Below, in pieces: positions 45,289-53,701 of a stretch of 64,000 bases of DNA. The stretch is taken from NCBI GenBank assembly GCA_050330055.1, contig JBHJOF010000078.1:1-64000 (forward strand), read 5' to 3'. A program made the position numbers and the translations under genes. This stretch comes from JBHJOF01 sp050330055 (lineage in GTDB: Bacteria; Pseudomonadota; Alphaproteobacteria; Kiloniellales; JAKSDN01). Positions within the stretch are counted from its first letter, which is position 1; each line of letters starts with the position of its first letter. Below the pieces are notes generated by a model. The model worked only from the letters and a program-made list of their open reading frames with translations, was not told the origin of the DNA and did no database searches.

Positions 45289-46683
45289 ATGGGCGCAGGG
45301 TTTGGCCCTGATGCGTACGACGAAAAAACCCGTCGCATGATTCAGGGGATGATCGAAGCCGAGCAGCAGGCACTCGCCGCACGCAAGGCCGAGCTCGAGG
45401 ACTGCGAGTGCAAGGAGGGCATGTTTCCCAATCCGGGCCGGCGCGGCCTCCTGATGGGAGCGGCTGCCCTGGGCGGTGCGCTCTTGGCCGGGCGCGCGGC
45501 GCAGGCGGATGCGCCGCCCGGCGCCATCGAGTATCCCGAGCTGCCGGATCCGACCAAGGCACTGGGCCGGCCGGTCAATGCCAACGGCGGCTATGGAACG
45601 CGCGCGCAGTTCGAATCCGAGGTGCGCTGGCGTTTCCCGACGGCCACCGAGGAAACCTCCTGGACCATGACGCCGCTCGACAAGAGCCAGGGCATCATCA
45701 CGCCGTCCGGACTGCACTTCGAGCGCCATCACGGCGGCGTGCCGGTGATTGATCCGGCCAAGCACAGGCTGCTGGTGCACGGCGTGGTGAAGCAGCCCAA
45801 GATGTTCACCATGGCCGATCTGAAGCGCTATCCCTCGGTCTCGCGCATGTACTTCATCGAGTGCTCGGGCAACGGCCTGACGGAATGGAGCAAGCCGACA
45901 CTGAAGACGGTGCAGGGTACGCATGGGCTGACCAGCACCTCGGAGTGGACCGGGATTCAGCTTTCGACCATTCTTGCCGAATGCGGCCTGCAGGACGGTG
46001 CCGCCTGGGTCCTGGCCGAGGGCGCCGACGCAGCGGTCATGACCCGCAGCATTCCGCTCGACAAGTGCATGGGTGATGCCATTCTGGCCTTCGGCCAGAA
46101 CGGCGAGATGCTGCGGCCCGAGCAGGGCTATCCGCTGCGCCTGCTGCTGCCGGGCTGGGAAGGCAACACGCACATCAAGTGGCTGCGCCGCCTCGAAGTC
46201 AGCGACAAGCCCTTCATGAGCCGCGAGGAGACCTCCAAGTACACGGACCTGCTGGCCGACGGCAAGGCGCGGCAGTTCTCCTTCACCATGGAGGCCAAGT
46301 CGGTCATCAACTTCCCGTCGGGCGAAATGAAGCTGCCCGGACCGGGCTTCTACGAGATTACCGGCCTCGGCTGGTCCGGGCGCGGCCGGGTCGAGCGCGT
46401 CGAGGTCTCGACGGATGGGGGCAAGTCGTGGGGCGTGGCTTCGCTGCAGGACCCCATCATGCCGATCTGCCACACGCGCTTCCGCTTCCCCTGGGTGTGG
46501 GACGGGCAGCCGACCGTGCTGCAGAGCCGTTGCACTGACGAGACGGGCTACGTGCAGCCGACCTTGAAGCAGTTGGTCGAGGTGCGCGGCCTGAACGGCC
46601 CGATCGGCTCGATCTATCACCTGAACGCCATCCAGAGCTGGGCGGTGGCAAGCGATGGGAGCGTCAGCAATGTCCACGGGTAA
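45289..46683 (+). CDS. soxC: SoxC, molybdoprotein subunit of sulfane dehydrogenase SoxCD
   Basis: 464 residues. About 50 residues precede a Tat signal (NPGRRGLLMGAAALGGALL), as in other SoxC proteins. The sulfite-oxidase-type Mo ligand is C192 in MYFIECSGNG. Further SoxC sequence includes EGADAAVMTRSIPLDK, YPLRLLLPGWEGNTHIKWLRRL and EETSKYTDL. SoxCD removes six electrons from the sulfane sulfur bound to SoxY in the periplasm. It overlaps soxD by 14 bp. No soxXYZAB genes are in the window, so it must work with Sox proteins encoded elsewhere or in a reduced system. Confidence 0.92.
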   Translation: MGAGFGPDAYDEKTRRMIQGMIEAEQQALAARKAELEDCECKEGMFPNPGRRGLLMGAAALGGALLAGRAAQADAPPGAIEYPELPDPTKALGRPVNANGGYGTRAQFESEVRWRFPTATEETSWTMTPLDKSQGIITPSGLHFERHHGGVPVIDPAKHRLLVHGVVKQPKMFTMADLKRYPSVSRMYFIECSGNGLTEWSKPTLKTVQGTHGLTSTSEWTGIQLSTILAECGLQDGAAWVLAEGADAAVMTRSIPLDKCMGDAILAFGQNGEMLRPEQGYPLRLLLPGWEGNTHIKWLRRLEVSDKPFMSREETSKYTDLLADGKARQFSFTMEAKSVINFPSGEMKLPGPGFYEITGLGWSGRGRVERVEVSTDGGKSWGVASLQDPIMPICHTRFRFPWVWDGQPTVLQSRCTDETGYVQPTLKQLVEVRGLNGPIGSIYHLNAIQSWAVASDGSVSNVHG

Positions 46684-47245
46684 GATGAAGCTGGGCCTGA
46701 CCGCGCTTGTCGCTGGCTTGGCCCTGGGTGCCAGTCACGCCTGGTCGGGTGGCGGCTATCAGGTCACCTATGGTTTCGGCCAGCCGGCGAGCGAGGCCGA
46801 AATCGCCGCCCTGGCGATCGCGATTCCGCCTGACGGCGAGCACCTGCCGCCGGGCAGCGGCACCTGGGAACAGGGTAAGCAGGTTTACGTCGAGAAGTGC
46901 GCGGCCTGCCATGGCGAGCAACTCGAGGGCGTGAAGGAGACCGGCGGCGATCCCCTGATCGGCGGCCGTGGCTCGCTCGACAGCGGCAGCCCGAAGAAGA
47001 CGGTCGAGAGCTTCTGGCCCTATGCCACAACGGTATTCGATTTCGTGCGCCGGGCCATGCCCTTCGCCGAGCCGGGCTCGCTCACCGACGACGAGGTCTA
47101 TGCCGTGACAGCCTACATTCTCGCCGAGGGCGACATCATCGCCAAGGACCAGATGATGAACGCGGAGACGCTGCCCAAGGTGCAGATGCCGAACCGGGAC
47201 GGCTTCATCCCGGATCCTCGGCCGGACGTCTTCAACTACAACTAA
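46670..47245 (+). CDS. soxD: SoxD-type cytochrome c subunit, short mono-heme form
   Basis: 191 residues from the ATG at 46670 inside the end of soxC, behind GGGAG. A signal peptide (LGLTALVAGLALGASHAW) is followed by one c-type heme site, C77-A-A-C80-H81. Further features are GGRGSLDSGSPKKTVESFWPYATTVFDFVRRAMPF and a likely distal Met ligand in AMPFAEPG. The SoxD of Paracoccus carries two hemes and is about twice as long, so this is the short variant. It accepts electrons from SoxC. Confidence 0.88.
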   Translation: MSTGKMKLGLTALVAGLALGASHAWSGGGYQVTYGFGQPASEAEIAALAIAIPPDGEHLPPGSGTWEQGKQVYVEKCAACHGEQLEGVKETGGDPLIGGRGSLDSGSPKKTVESFWPYATTVFDFVRRAMPFAEPGSLTDDEVYAVTAYILAEGDIIAKDQMMNAETLPKVQMPNRDGFIPDPRPDVFNYN

Positions 47246-47296
47246 GCTGGGCTGGAAGAGAGGCCCGTCCTCCCACTGGGTTCATCGAACTGAAAA

Positions 47297-47334
47297 GGGG
47301 CGGCTCCACGAAAGAGCCGCCCCGCCCTTTTTTT
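47297..47334 (+). terminator. Rho-independent terminator after soxCD
   Basis: A perfect 10-bp stem GGGGCGGCTC/GAGCCGCCCC with a 7-base loop, followed by GCCC and seven T residues. It lies 52 bp after the soxD stop and is a textbook intrinsic terminator. Confidence 0.92.
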
Positions 47335-47389
47335 GACGTCGCACGCCGCGCTAGAGCAAAGTCCGTTCACGCGTGATCACCGTACAGGT

Positions 47390-47474
47390 CCTCATGCTTC
47401 GACAGGCTCAGCATGAGGGGCTTGTGCTGATCCAGCACAAGCCCTCCTCACCCTGAGCTTGTCGAAGGGTGAGG
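47390..47474. repeat. Compound palindromic repeat with CTTCGACAGGCTCAGCATGAG core
   Basis: Two inverted cores (CCTCATGCTTCGACAGGCTCAGC and CCCTGAGCTTGTCGAAGGGTGAGG) flank a nested hairpin GGCTTGTGCT/AGCACAAGCC. The core also occurs inside the MITE-like elements at 28299 and 51932, but this copy lacks their CTAGTACC ends. Confidence 0.7.
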
Positions 47475-47509
47475 AACGCTACGCCGATATAATCTGAGCG
47501 GACTATGCA

Positions 47510-48406
47510 CTATTCGGCGGCAGTGCCGAGCTGCTTCAGCTTCGAGCCCCACTTCATCTGCTCAGCGAATTTGCGCAGCTCGTCGGCCGACATGTAGACG
47601 GTATGCTCAGGTCCGGGATAAGTGCGGCTGCGAACGTCGTCCATGTAGCGCGTGATCACGTCTTCCATGATCGGGATCAGGTCGGTGTAGATCTTGGAGT
47701 GGCGCGGTACGTGCTCTTCCCAGAGATGGAACAGGTCAGAGCTGATGATGTGCACGCCATGCGCCTTGTTGCCGGCGCCCAAGCTGATGACCGGTACCGG
47801 CAGGGTCTCGGTCAGGTACTCGCAGACCTCCTCGGTCGTCACCTCGCAGAGGATCGAGAAGCAGCCGGCGTCGACCATGGCCAGCGCATCATCGATCAGC
47901 TCCTTGGCCCGGTCCGAGGTCTTGCCCTGTGCCACGAAGCCGCCGAGCTGCGGCATGCGCATCGGCGTGATACCGATGTGTCCCTGGACCGGGATGCCGG
48001 CCTTGACGATCGCCTCGATGTTCCGGGCGTGGTGCTGGTTGCCCTCACACTTCATCACTTCCGCGTTGGCCTCGTGGCAGAAGCGGCCGGCGTTCTCGAC
48101 CGCCTGCTCCGGCGAGATGTGGAAGCTCCAGTAGGGCATGTCGACCATGCGCAGGCCGTATTTGCTGCCGCGGTCGATCGCTTTCGACATCATCATGACC
48201 TCGTCGAAGCTGACCGTCACCGTGCTCTGGTGGCCGAACAGGATCATGCCGCCGGTGTCCGACACGCAGAGGATGTCCATGCCGAGCCGGTCGGCGACCA
48301 CCGCGGTGCGATAGTCGTAGACCGCCATCTGGGTGATCGCCTCGCCCTCGTGCATCTTCTTCATGAGGCTGTTGATCGTGACTTTCTTTCTTTTCGTTTC
48401 GGCCAT
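47510..48406 (-). CDS. PanB-like 3-methyl-2-oxobutanoate hydroxymethyltransferase family protein
   Basis: 298 residues from the ATG at 48406 (GGGAGGACACC upstream). KPHMT-type TIM barrel with AVYDYRTAVVADRLGMDILCVSD near the start, GHQSTVTVSFDEVMMMSKAI, the VQGHIGITP loop and VISLGAGNKAHGVHII. True PanB transfers a hydroxymethyl group from methylene-tetrahydrofolate to ketoisovalerate for pantothenate. This protein is longer and diverges at several usually conserved places (CDGQVLV is HGVHII). No panC is nearby, and its neighbour is a folate-type GcvT-like protein. It may therefore be a paralogue in one-carbon or branched-acid catabolism. Confidence 0.8.
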   Translation of the reverse strand: MAETKRKKVTINSLMKKMHEGEAITQMAVYDYRTAVVADRLGMDILCVSDTGGMILFGHQSTVTVSFDEVMMMSKAIDRGSKYGLRMVDMPYWSFHISPEQAVENAGRFCHEANAEVMKCEGNQHHARNIEAIVKAGIPVQGHIGITPMRMPQLGGFVAQGKTSDRAKELIDDALAMVDAGCFSILCEVTTEEVCEYLTETLPVPVISLGAGNKAHGVHIISSDLFHLWEEHVPRHSKIYTDLIPIMEDVITRYMDDVRSRTYPGPEHTVYMSADELRKFAEQMKWGSKLKQLGTAAE

Positions 48407-48667
48407 GGTGTCCTCCCTGGCGTGTCCGCACGAGATGCTTTGCACGGCCGACTGCAGGCGTATCGTCCCGGCGTGGCCGGCCATGGTTGTCAGCAAAGAA
48501 AGATAGGCAGAAACTATAAAAGCTTCGGCTCTTTCTTGCCATTATTAAGAAAACTATCTAGACGACACTACATCAACTGGCGCAGAGAGAACAACTCCCC
48601 TGCTTATATTTATTGACTATAGTTCGTTCACTGGAGACTATTAAGCGGCCAGCCTGTGAGATGGGCG

Positions 48668-49693
48668 TCAGAGGGGGCGCCAGTCAGCGCTCCAGTCGCC
48701 CCGGGGCCGCCGCTTCTCGGTGTCGTAGAACGGCAGAGGCACGACCTCCAGGTCCCGGAACAGTCCGCAGGAGTCCGAGAGACGACGACCTGTCTGGGCA
48801 TCGGCTGGAAGGACGTAGCCGAGAGCCAGAACGCCGTTGGCGAGCGGGCTCCAGCAGGCCGAGGTGATGGCGATGCAGCCGGGCTCCTGAGGCGGGCTCA
48901 AGGTTTTGGGTGGCTGCCACAGCAGGGGCCGTTCGTCGGCTGCGCGGCGGACGCAGACCAGGCGCATTTGCGGCGCTGCAGCGGCCGGACTCGCGAACTG
49001 CGCCAAGCCCGCTTCCTCGGCGGTGACCGGCAAGGCGAACTCGTTGACGAAGAGCGCCAGGCCCGCCTCGATGCGCAGACGGTCGGCTGCTGCGACGCCG
49101 GCCGGCCGGGCCCGCTCGGCCAGCTGCGCCCAAACCGCTTCGGCCTGCGCGCGCGGCAGCACCAGCTCGAAGCCGCGTTCGCCGCTGTAGCCCAGCCGGC
49201 CGACCCGGCAGGACACGCCGGCCACCTCGGCCTCGCCGTGGCCGAAGTAGGGGAGGCGAGACAGACGTTCGAGGTCCGCCAATCCCTCGAGCGCGCGCAG
49301 GGCGTTCGGTCCCTGCAGGGCATAGATGGCGGTATCCTCGGTCAGATCTTCGAAGCTGTCGGTGCGCGCCAGCTCTGCCAGCTCTGCGAGATCGGTGGGC
49401 CGGCCGGTCATGACCTCGAAGCTACCGTCGCCCAGGTTCCAGATCGTCAGGTCGGATACGAGCGAGCCGTCCGGACGGGCGTGCAGCGCGTAGGCGATGC
49501 GTCCGGGTGCCAGCCGATCGAAGGATCGCTTGGTGAAGCCGCTCAGGACGGCGGCGGCGTGCGTCCCGGTGATGCGTGCCCGCGCGACGAAGGAGAAGTC
49601 GAACAGGGCGCAGTCGTTGCGGCAGGCCGCGGCCTCGCCGTCGGGGTCGCCGTAGTCGGCGACGAAGCGGCGTCCGAAGGGCAGGGCCGCCAT
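48668..49693 (-). CDS. GcvT/aminomethyltransferase-family folate-binding protein
   Basis: 341 residues from the ATG at 49693, 5 bp after the TauE-family stop. Family features are AACRNDCALFDFSFVARARITG, a central YALQGPNALRALEGLADLERL and RLGYSGERGFELVLPRAQAEAVW, which is the tetrahydrofolate-binding core of the aminomethyltransferases and sarcosine-oxidase-type domains. The C-terminal third is divergent. It probably moves a one-carbon unit onto tetrahydrofolate; the donor is unknown. The 261-bp spacer after it (48407-48667) is AT-rich and likely carries the PanB-like gene promoter. Confidence 0.78.
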   Translation of the reverse strand: MAALPFGRRFVADYGDPDGEAAACRNDCALFDFSFVARARITGTHAAAVLSGFTKRSFDRLAPGRIAYALHARPDGSLVSDLTIWNLGDGSFEVMTGRPTDLAELAELARTDSFEDLTEDTAIYALQGPNALRALEGLADLERLSRLPYFGHGEAEVAGVSCRVGRLGYSGERGFELVLPRAQAEAVWAQLAERARPAGVAAADRLRIEAGLALFVNEFALPVTAEEAGLAQFASPAAAAPQMRLVCVRRAADERPLLWQPPKTLSPPQEPGCIAITSACWSPLANGVLALGYVLPADAQTGRRLSDSCGLFRDLEVVPLPFYDTEKRRPRGDWSADWRPL

Positions 49694-49698
49694 GCCGC

Positions 49699-50460
49699 TC
49701 AGCCGCCGATCAGGCGCCAGCCGATCTGCACGAGCAGCCAGAGGCCGACCAGGATCAGGACCTGCGCCACGATGCGTCGCAGCAGCGCGAGCGGCAGCTT
49801 GTGCGCGAGCTGTGCGCCGATCGCCGAGCCCAGTGCGAGCCCGGTGGCAATCGTCGCGCCCAGCACCAGGTCGAGGCTGCCGTAGATCAGGTTTCCGGCC
49901 GTCGCCAGCGCGGCTATCGGCAGCTGGATCGCCTGGCTCAGTCCGATCGCGGTCAGGATCGGCAGCTCGAGCCAGATCAGCAGCGGCACCAGCACCAGGG
50001 GGCCGCCGGTTCCACTTAGCGCCGAGGCGAAGCCGGTGACGGCGCCGGTGGCCAGCAGCCAGGGGCGGGCGAAGCCGGACTCCGATCCATCCTTCTTCGC
50101 CTCGGGTCGCCAGGCGCGGATGCCCGCCATCAGGATCAGCGCCGCGATGACGAGCTCGAGCAGCGTCGCGTTCACGACGTTGCTCGCCCAGGAGCCGGCA
50201 AAGGCGGCCGGCATGGCGCCGGCGCAAAGCCAGATCGCCATGGGCCAGCGGATCGAGCCGTGCCGCGCGAAGATCACCGCGCCGATCAGGCCGGTCAAGA
50301 GATAGCTGAACATGGCGGCGGCGATCGCGGTGCGGATGTCGATGCCGCCCAGGTAGATCAGGGTCGGCACCAGCAACACGCCGCCGATCCCTATGCAGCC
50401 GATCAGCCCACCGACAAGGATGGCGAAAAGTGCAAGCGCCAGGAGCGCGGCCGTGGTCAT
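49699..50460 (-). CDS. TauE/SafE-family anion exporter
   Basis: 253 residues with about eight hydrophobic helices in two repeats. Family signatures are GGLIGCIGIGGVLLVPTLIYLGG near the N-terminus and a matching TGFASALSGTGGPLVLVPLLI in the second half. The family exports sulfite, sulfoacetate or related anions. It is first of a three-gene minus-strand set with the GcvT-like and PanB-like genes and is divergent from a LysR gene. A sulfur-linked substrate fits the neighbourhood but is not proven. Confidence 0.88.
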   Translation of the reverse strand: MTTAALLALALFAILVGGLIGCIGIGGVLLVPTLIYLGGIDIRTAIAAAMFSYLLTGLIGAVIFARHGSIRWPMAIWLCAGAMPAAFAGSWASNVVNATLLELVIAALILMAGIRAWRPEAKKDGSESGFARPWLLATGAVTGFASALSGTGGPLVLVPLLIWLELPILTAIGLSQAIQLPIAALATAGNLIYGSLDLVLGATIATGLALGSAIGAQLAHKLPLALLRRIVAQVLILVGLWLLVQIGWRLIGG

Positions 50461-50683
50461 GGCGAGCGCGTGGCCGCCCGCTTCTTCACCAGGCGATGCG
50501 GCTCATCCTGTCGGCCTGTGGATGCCGCCTGGCAGCGATATTCTTCACGCCAGGCGGCTTGATTTTGATAGAGAAAGGCTATTGAAAGTGCCATGATAGC
50601 CGAACTGTAAGCGGCTGGAGAAGACACCCTAAATCTAGCCGCTGCCGACAACAAAAACTAAGAAAAACGTCAGGAGGGAAGCC

Positions 50684-51634
50684 ATGTTTTTCAGGCAGTT
50701 CGAGTATCTTGTTGCGGTGATAGAGGAGCAACACTTCGGGCGTGCGGCGGAGCGCTGCCACGTCTCGCAGCCAAGCCTGTCGAACGGCATCAAGCAGCTC
50801 GAGTTGGAGCTCGGCGTCCCGATCTTTCGCCGCGGGCAGCGCCTGCATGGCTTGACGGCGGAAGGCAAGCGGGTCGCCGAATGGGCGCGGCGGGTGCTGG
50901 CTCACCGCGACGCCATGCGCGACGAGCTGGCGGCCATGCACGAAAACCTGCAGGGCAACCTGCGCCTCGGCGCCATGCCGACCTGCTCGCCAGTGCTGCC
51001 GCTCTTCATCAGGCTGCTGCAGGAGCATCACCCCGGAGTGCGCGCCGACATTCAGTTCATCGGCATCGAGGCCATGAAAGTCGGCCTCAGCAACTACTCG
51101 CTTGACGTCGGCTTCACCTATCTGAACGAGGACGATCTGCAGCGCTGCAAGACGTTGCCTGTCTACGTCGAGCGGCTAAGCCTGCTGGTGCCTGACAACG
51201 AGAGATTTCACGACCGCACCTCGGTCACTTGGCGTGAGGCCGTCGAGTTGCCGCTCGCCCTACTGCGCAGCTCGATGCATGAGCGCCACATCTTCGACGC
51301 GACCTTCAAGAAGGTCGGCGCCCGTCCTCGGCCGAACGTCGAATCGGAATCGATCCTGCACCTCATGTTCCACGTCATGTTCGGCCAGCTCTCGGCCATC
51401 GTACCGGCGCACTTCGCGCTGCTGCCTGGAGCCTTCCCGGGCACCCGCGTGCTCGACCTGGTCGAGCCGGTGATCTCCCGCGAGGTCGGCCTGGTCTGGG
51501 CCGAGGGCGATCCCACCATGCCCATGGCCAAGGTCATGGTTTCCATCGTCGAGGAAGCGCGCAAGTCCGGCGAGCTGCAGCGCCGCCTGGGCGAGTTCGC
51601 CATCGGCAACGAGGTCGAGGCGATCCCCGCATAG
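50684..51634 (+). CDS. LysR-family transcriptional regulator
   Basis: 316 residues, ATG behind CAGGAGGG. The winged helix is FRQFEYLVAVIEEQHFGRAAERCHVSQPSLSNGIKQLELELG, followed by a standard effector-binding domain. It is divergent from the TauE-family gene across a 223-bp, partly AT-rich spacer, and probably controls the TauE/GcvT/PanB-like genes. Confidence 0.9.
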   Translation: MFFRQFEYLVAVIEEQHFGRAAERCHVSQPSLSNGIKQLELELGVPIFRRGQRLHGLTAEGKRVAEWARRVLAHRDAMRDELAAMHENLQGNLRLGAMPTCSPVLPLFIRLLQEHHPGVRADIQFIGIEAMKVGLSNYSLDVGFTYLNEDDLQRCKTLPVYVERLSLLVPDNERFHDRTSVTWREAVELPLALLRSSMHERHIFDATFKKVGARPRPNVESESILHLMFHVMFGQLSAIVPAHFALLPGAFPGTRVLDLVEPVISREVGLVWAEGDPTMPMAKVMVSIVEEARKSGELQRRLGEFAIGNEVEAIPA

Positions 51635-51661
51635 CACCGCAGACCCCTCTGGGGCGTTGAT

Positions 51662-51675
51662 TTGAGATAGATCAA
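51662..51675. promoter_or_regulatory. FNR/Dnr-type box upstream of the small Cys-rich membrane peptide
   Basis: TTGAGATAGATCAA, one mismatch from TTGAT-N4-ATCAA, placed 81 bp before the ATG at 51756 and 27 bp after the LysR stop. Confidence 0.6.
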
Positions 51676-51755
51676 TGACGATCCGAGGCGGCTGAGCGAG
51701 CTTGGCAGCCTGGCACGGGCTGCGAGCCGCAGCACCATGGATGGGGTGCAAACCA

Positions 51756-51935
51756 ATGGAAACGATGCGTAGCAAAGTCGCAAAACCGGCCTGCTTGTCT
51801 GCGAGCGAGGCAGGTTGCGCGCAATGCAGTGCAGCCTATTCCTGCTACGACCGGCGCATGGGCCGGCAGCATCTCTTGTCGGCGCCGATTGCGCTGATAC
51901 TGTTGCTGATCATCGGTATCGCCAGCCAAGTCTAG
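51756..51935 (+). CDS. Small Cys-rich peptide with C-terminal membrane helix
   Basis: 59 residues. Four cysteines lie in the first half (ACLSASEAGCAQCSAAYSCYD, a C-x7-C-x2-C-x5-C pattern), then a positively charged turn and one membrane helix LLSAPIALILLLIIGIASQV at the end. No family is recognised. The ribosome site is weak. The FNR-type box upstream and the layout make a genuine low-oxygen gene plausible. Its TAG stop (51933-51935) lies exactly at the CTAG edge of the MITE-like element, so the C-terminus may have been set or preserved by that insertion. Confidence 0.5.
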   Translation: METMRSKVAKPACLSASEAGCAQCSAAYSCYDRRMGRQHLLSAPIALILLLIIGIASQV

Positions 51936-52064
51936 TACCAGCTATCGCAATAGCGTGAGTCGGACCCCATCCTTCGACAGGCTCAGGATGAGGCCCTCAT
52001 GCTGAGCTTGTCGAAGTATGAGGGCCGGTGCCGCGTAGCACCCATTTGTGATTCCCGGTACTAG
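51932..52064 (-). mobile_element. MITE-like non-autonomous element, copy 2 (inverted)
   Basis: 133 bp bounded by CTAGTACC and GGTACTAG, the same ends as the 205-bp element at 28299-28503 but in the opposite direction. Both ends and the TCCTTCGACAGGCTCAGGAT core match that copy. This shorter copy lacks the duplicated core and the inner GC-rich hairpin. It sits directly at the stop codon of the small Cys-rich gene. Confidence 0.7.
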
Positions 52065-52557
52065 TATAACTGATAGTCTGGCAAGTCGGTTCAATTCAGC
52101 CCACAGCCATCAACTCGCTGCGAAGCACAAGAGATCGGCAATGCGGGGGACCAATGCGTTGCCGAGCACAGTCACAGCCAAGGTGCTGTGTCATGCGACT
52201 ATGAGCTGGATGGTCCGGACGGGCGCCTCGCTACAAAAGTGATGGCCTTCGGGGGCAACCAAATCGCTTAGTCGAGCTTCTTAAAGGTACCTCGCCTTAG
52301 CGCAGCCGGTACCGGGTCGTAGCCGCCTTGCAGCAGGCAGTGGGCGACGTGGCACTTCATTTGCACCCAATGTGCTTCAGTGAAGCCGCGTCCTGAGCCG
52401 TTTCCAAGTAAATGATGCTGGCGAGGGGCCGGACGTGCCGGGCAGAGCCGTCGGCAAGTTGAGCTCAACCCGGCGCACGGCTGCAAGCAAGCCGCCATTC
52501 AGTAATTCACACTTTTGGTATGTAGAGAGAGCTCCGCTCGCCGCAGGGCGCTGAGCG
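52065..52557. other. Spacer between the MITE-like element and the ferritin-like gene
   Basis: About 490 bp. A 76-codon frame on the minus strand (52268-52498) ends in a coherent-looking MKCHVAHCLLQGGYDPVPAA, which could be a protein remnant. I recognise no family and see no ribosome site. Confidence 0.4.
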
Positions 52558-53475
52558 TCAGGCGTGATCGAGTTCTTCGAGGCGCTGGCCGACCCTTGCT
52601 ATGCGAGCCACGACGTGGGCGAGCGCGGCCTGCGCTTCGGTTTGCGTGGCTTCATCGGGAGGGGCGGCCAGCAGGGTCTCCAGGATCTCGGACAGGCGCT
52701 CAAGCGCGCCTTGCGCGGCGAGGAGAAGCGGTTGCGGCGTATCGACTTTGCGAAGTTTGACCGGGTGCACCTTGCCATCCACCGAGGCCGCACGCGCCTC
52801 AGCCAGGCCGGCGAGCTCGGCCAGCAGCGCCGCGCTAGCTGCATCGCCAAGATCCGCCAGGCGTCGCGCCAGCCCCCGGTGGGCCAGCGCGATCGCTCGC
52901 TCGTAGTCAGCGATCACCTCGACGAGCTGCTCCCTGCTGTCGATACGCCGGGGCGGCCGGAGCGCGGTGTCGCCTTCACGCTCACGTCGCCAAGCGGTGC
53001 GTCGCCAGGTCCGCAAGAGCGCGGCGTGGTGCAGCTCCTCGCGCGCCAGGATCTCGGCCTCGGCCGCCAGCTTCGGGTCGTCTGCCCGGGCGGCTAGATA
53101 GCTGTAGAAAGCAAAGGCGCGCTGCTCGTTGTCGACGGCAATTGCGAGCGCTCGGACCGGCGTCAGCAGCGCACTCGCCGCCGCCTCGTCCCAGGTCCGC
53201 GCCAGGTCAGGCGGCAGGCGCCAGGCGAAGGTGCCGGTCGGCGGCAGGGCCTCGCCCAACCCCTGTGCCCAACGCTCGACCGCATCGATGTGCCGCCCTT
53301 CCTCGGCCGCCAGCGCCCGGAAAGTCTCCGCCGTCTCGTCCTCGCCGCGGCGCGCCATCTCTGCGGCCAGCCAGTCGTAGCGCCGCACCGCTTCAGTCTC
53401 GATGGAACAGGCAATACCGACCAGCTCGGCCAGGCTGGCGAGTGCTGTTTCCGGGTCTCTGGTCAGAGGAGCCAT
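52558..53475 (-). CDS. Ferritin-like/rubrerythrin-type di-iron protein
   Basis: 305 residues. The N-terminal half is a four-helix bundle with repeating iron-ligand patterns: IETEAVRRYDWLAAEM, AAEEGRHIDAVERW, VDNEQRAFAFYSYLAARA and AREELHHAALLRTW, that is two E...E-x2-H sets. The C-terminal half is Ala/Glu-rich and helical with no known signature. Cytoplasmic. It is divergent from nosR across 226 bp. A role in peroxide or iron handling during nitrogen-oxide respiration is plausible but inferred. Confidence 0.78.
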   Translation of the reverse strand: MAPLTRDPETALASLAELVGIACSIETEAVRRYDWLAAEMARRGEDETAETFRALAAEEGRHIDAVERWAQGLGEALPPTGTFAWRLPPDLARTWDEAAASALLTPVRALAIAVDNEQRAFAFYSYLAARADDPKLAAEAEILAREELHHAALLRTWRRTAWRREREGDTALRPPRRIDSREQLVEVIADYERAIALAHRGLARRLADLGDAASAALLAELAGLAEARAASVDGKVHPVKLRKVDTPQPLLLAAQGALERLSEILETLLAAPPDEATQTEAQAALAHVVARIARVGQRLEELDHA

Positions 53476-53556
53476 GGATCGCCCCGGTTTGAATCGACAA
53501 GTTGCACGGGATTGCCGATTTTCTTAGCATACTATCAAAATCCGATAAGCGGCAGG

Positions 53557-53570
53557 TTGATCCAGCGCAA
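53557..53570. promoter_or_regulatory. Weak FNR/Dnr-type half-matched box before nosR
   Basis: TTGATCCAGCGCAA keeps the left half-site TTGAT and the final CAA of the right. It is placed 132 bp before the nosR ATG. nos operons are commonly controlled by Dnr/Nnr-type regulators, but this match is only partial. Confidence 0.3.
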
Positions 53571-53701
53571 AGAAGCCTGTTCCCGGACGGGCAATCTCTT
53601 GCGCATGGCCACCATCCCGGGGATGCCCGAAGGCGCACAGGGCCCAGGGCACTATGAGCATCGACCGGATATCGCGGACCGGCACACGGCCGAGGGGCGC
53701 C

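Noticed and set aside
47390..47474. CRISPR-like repeat near soxD
   Set aside because: The repeats are inverted, not evenly spaced direct repeats with unique spacers, and there are no cas genes in the window.
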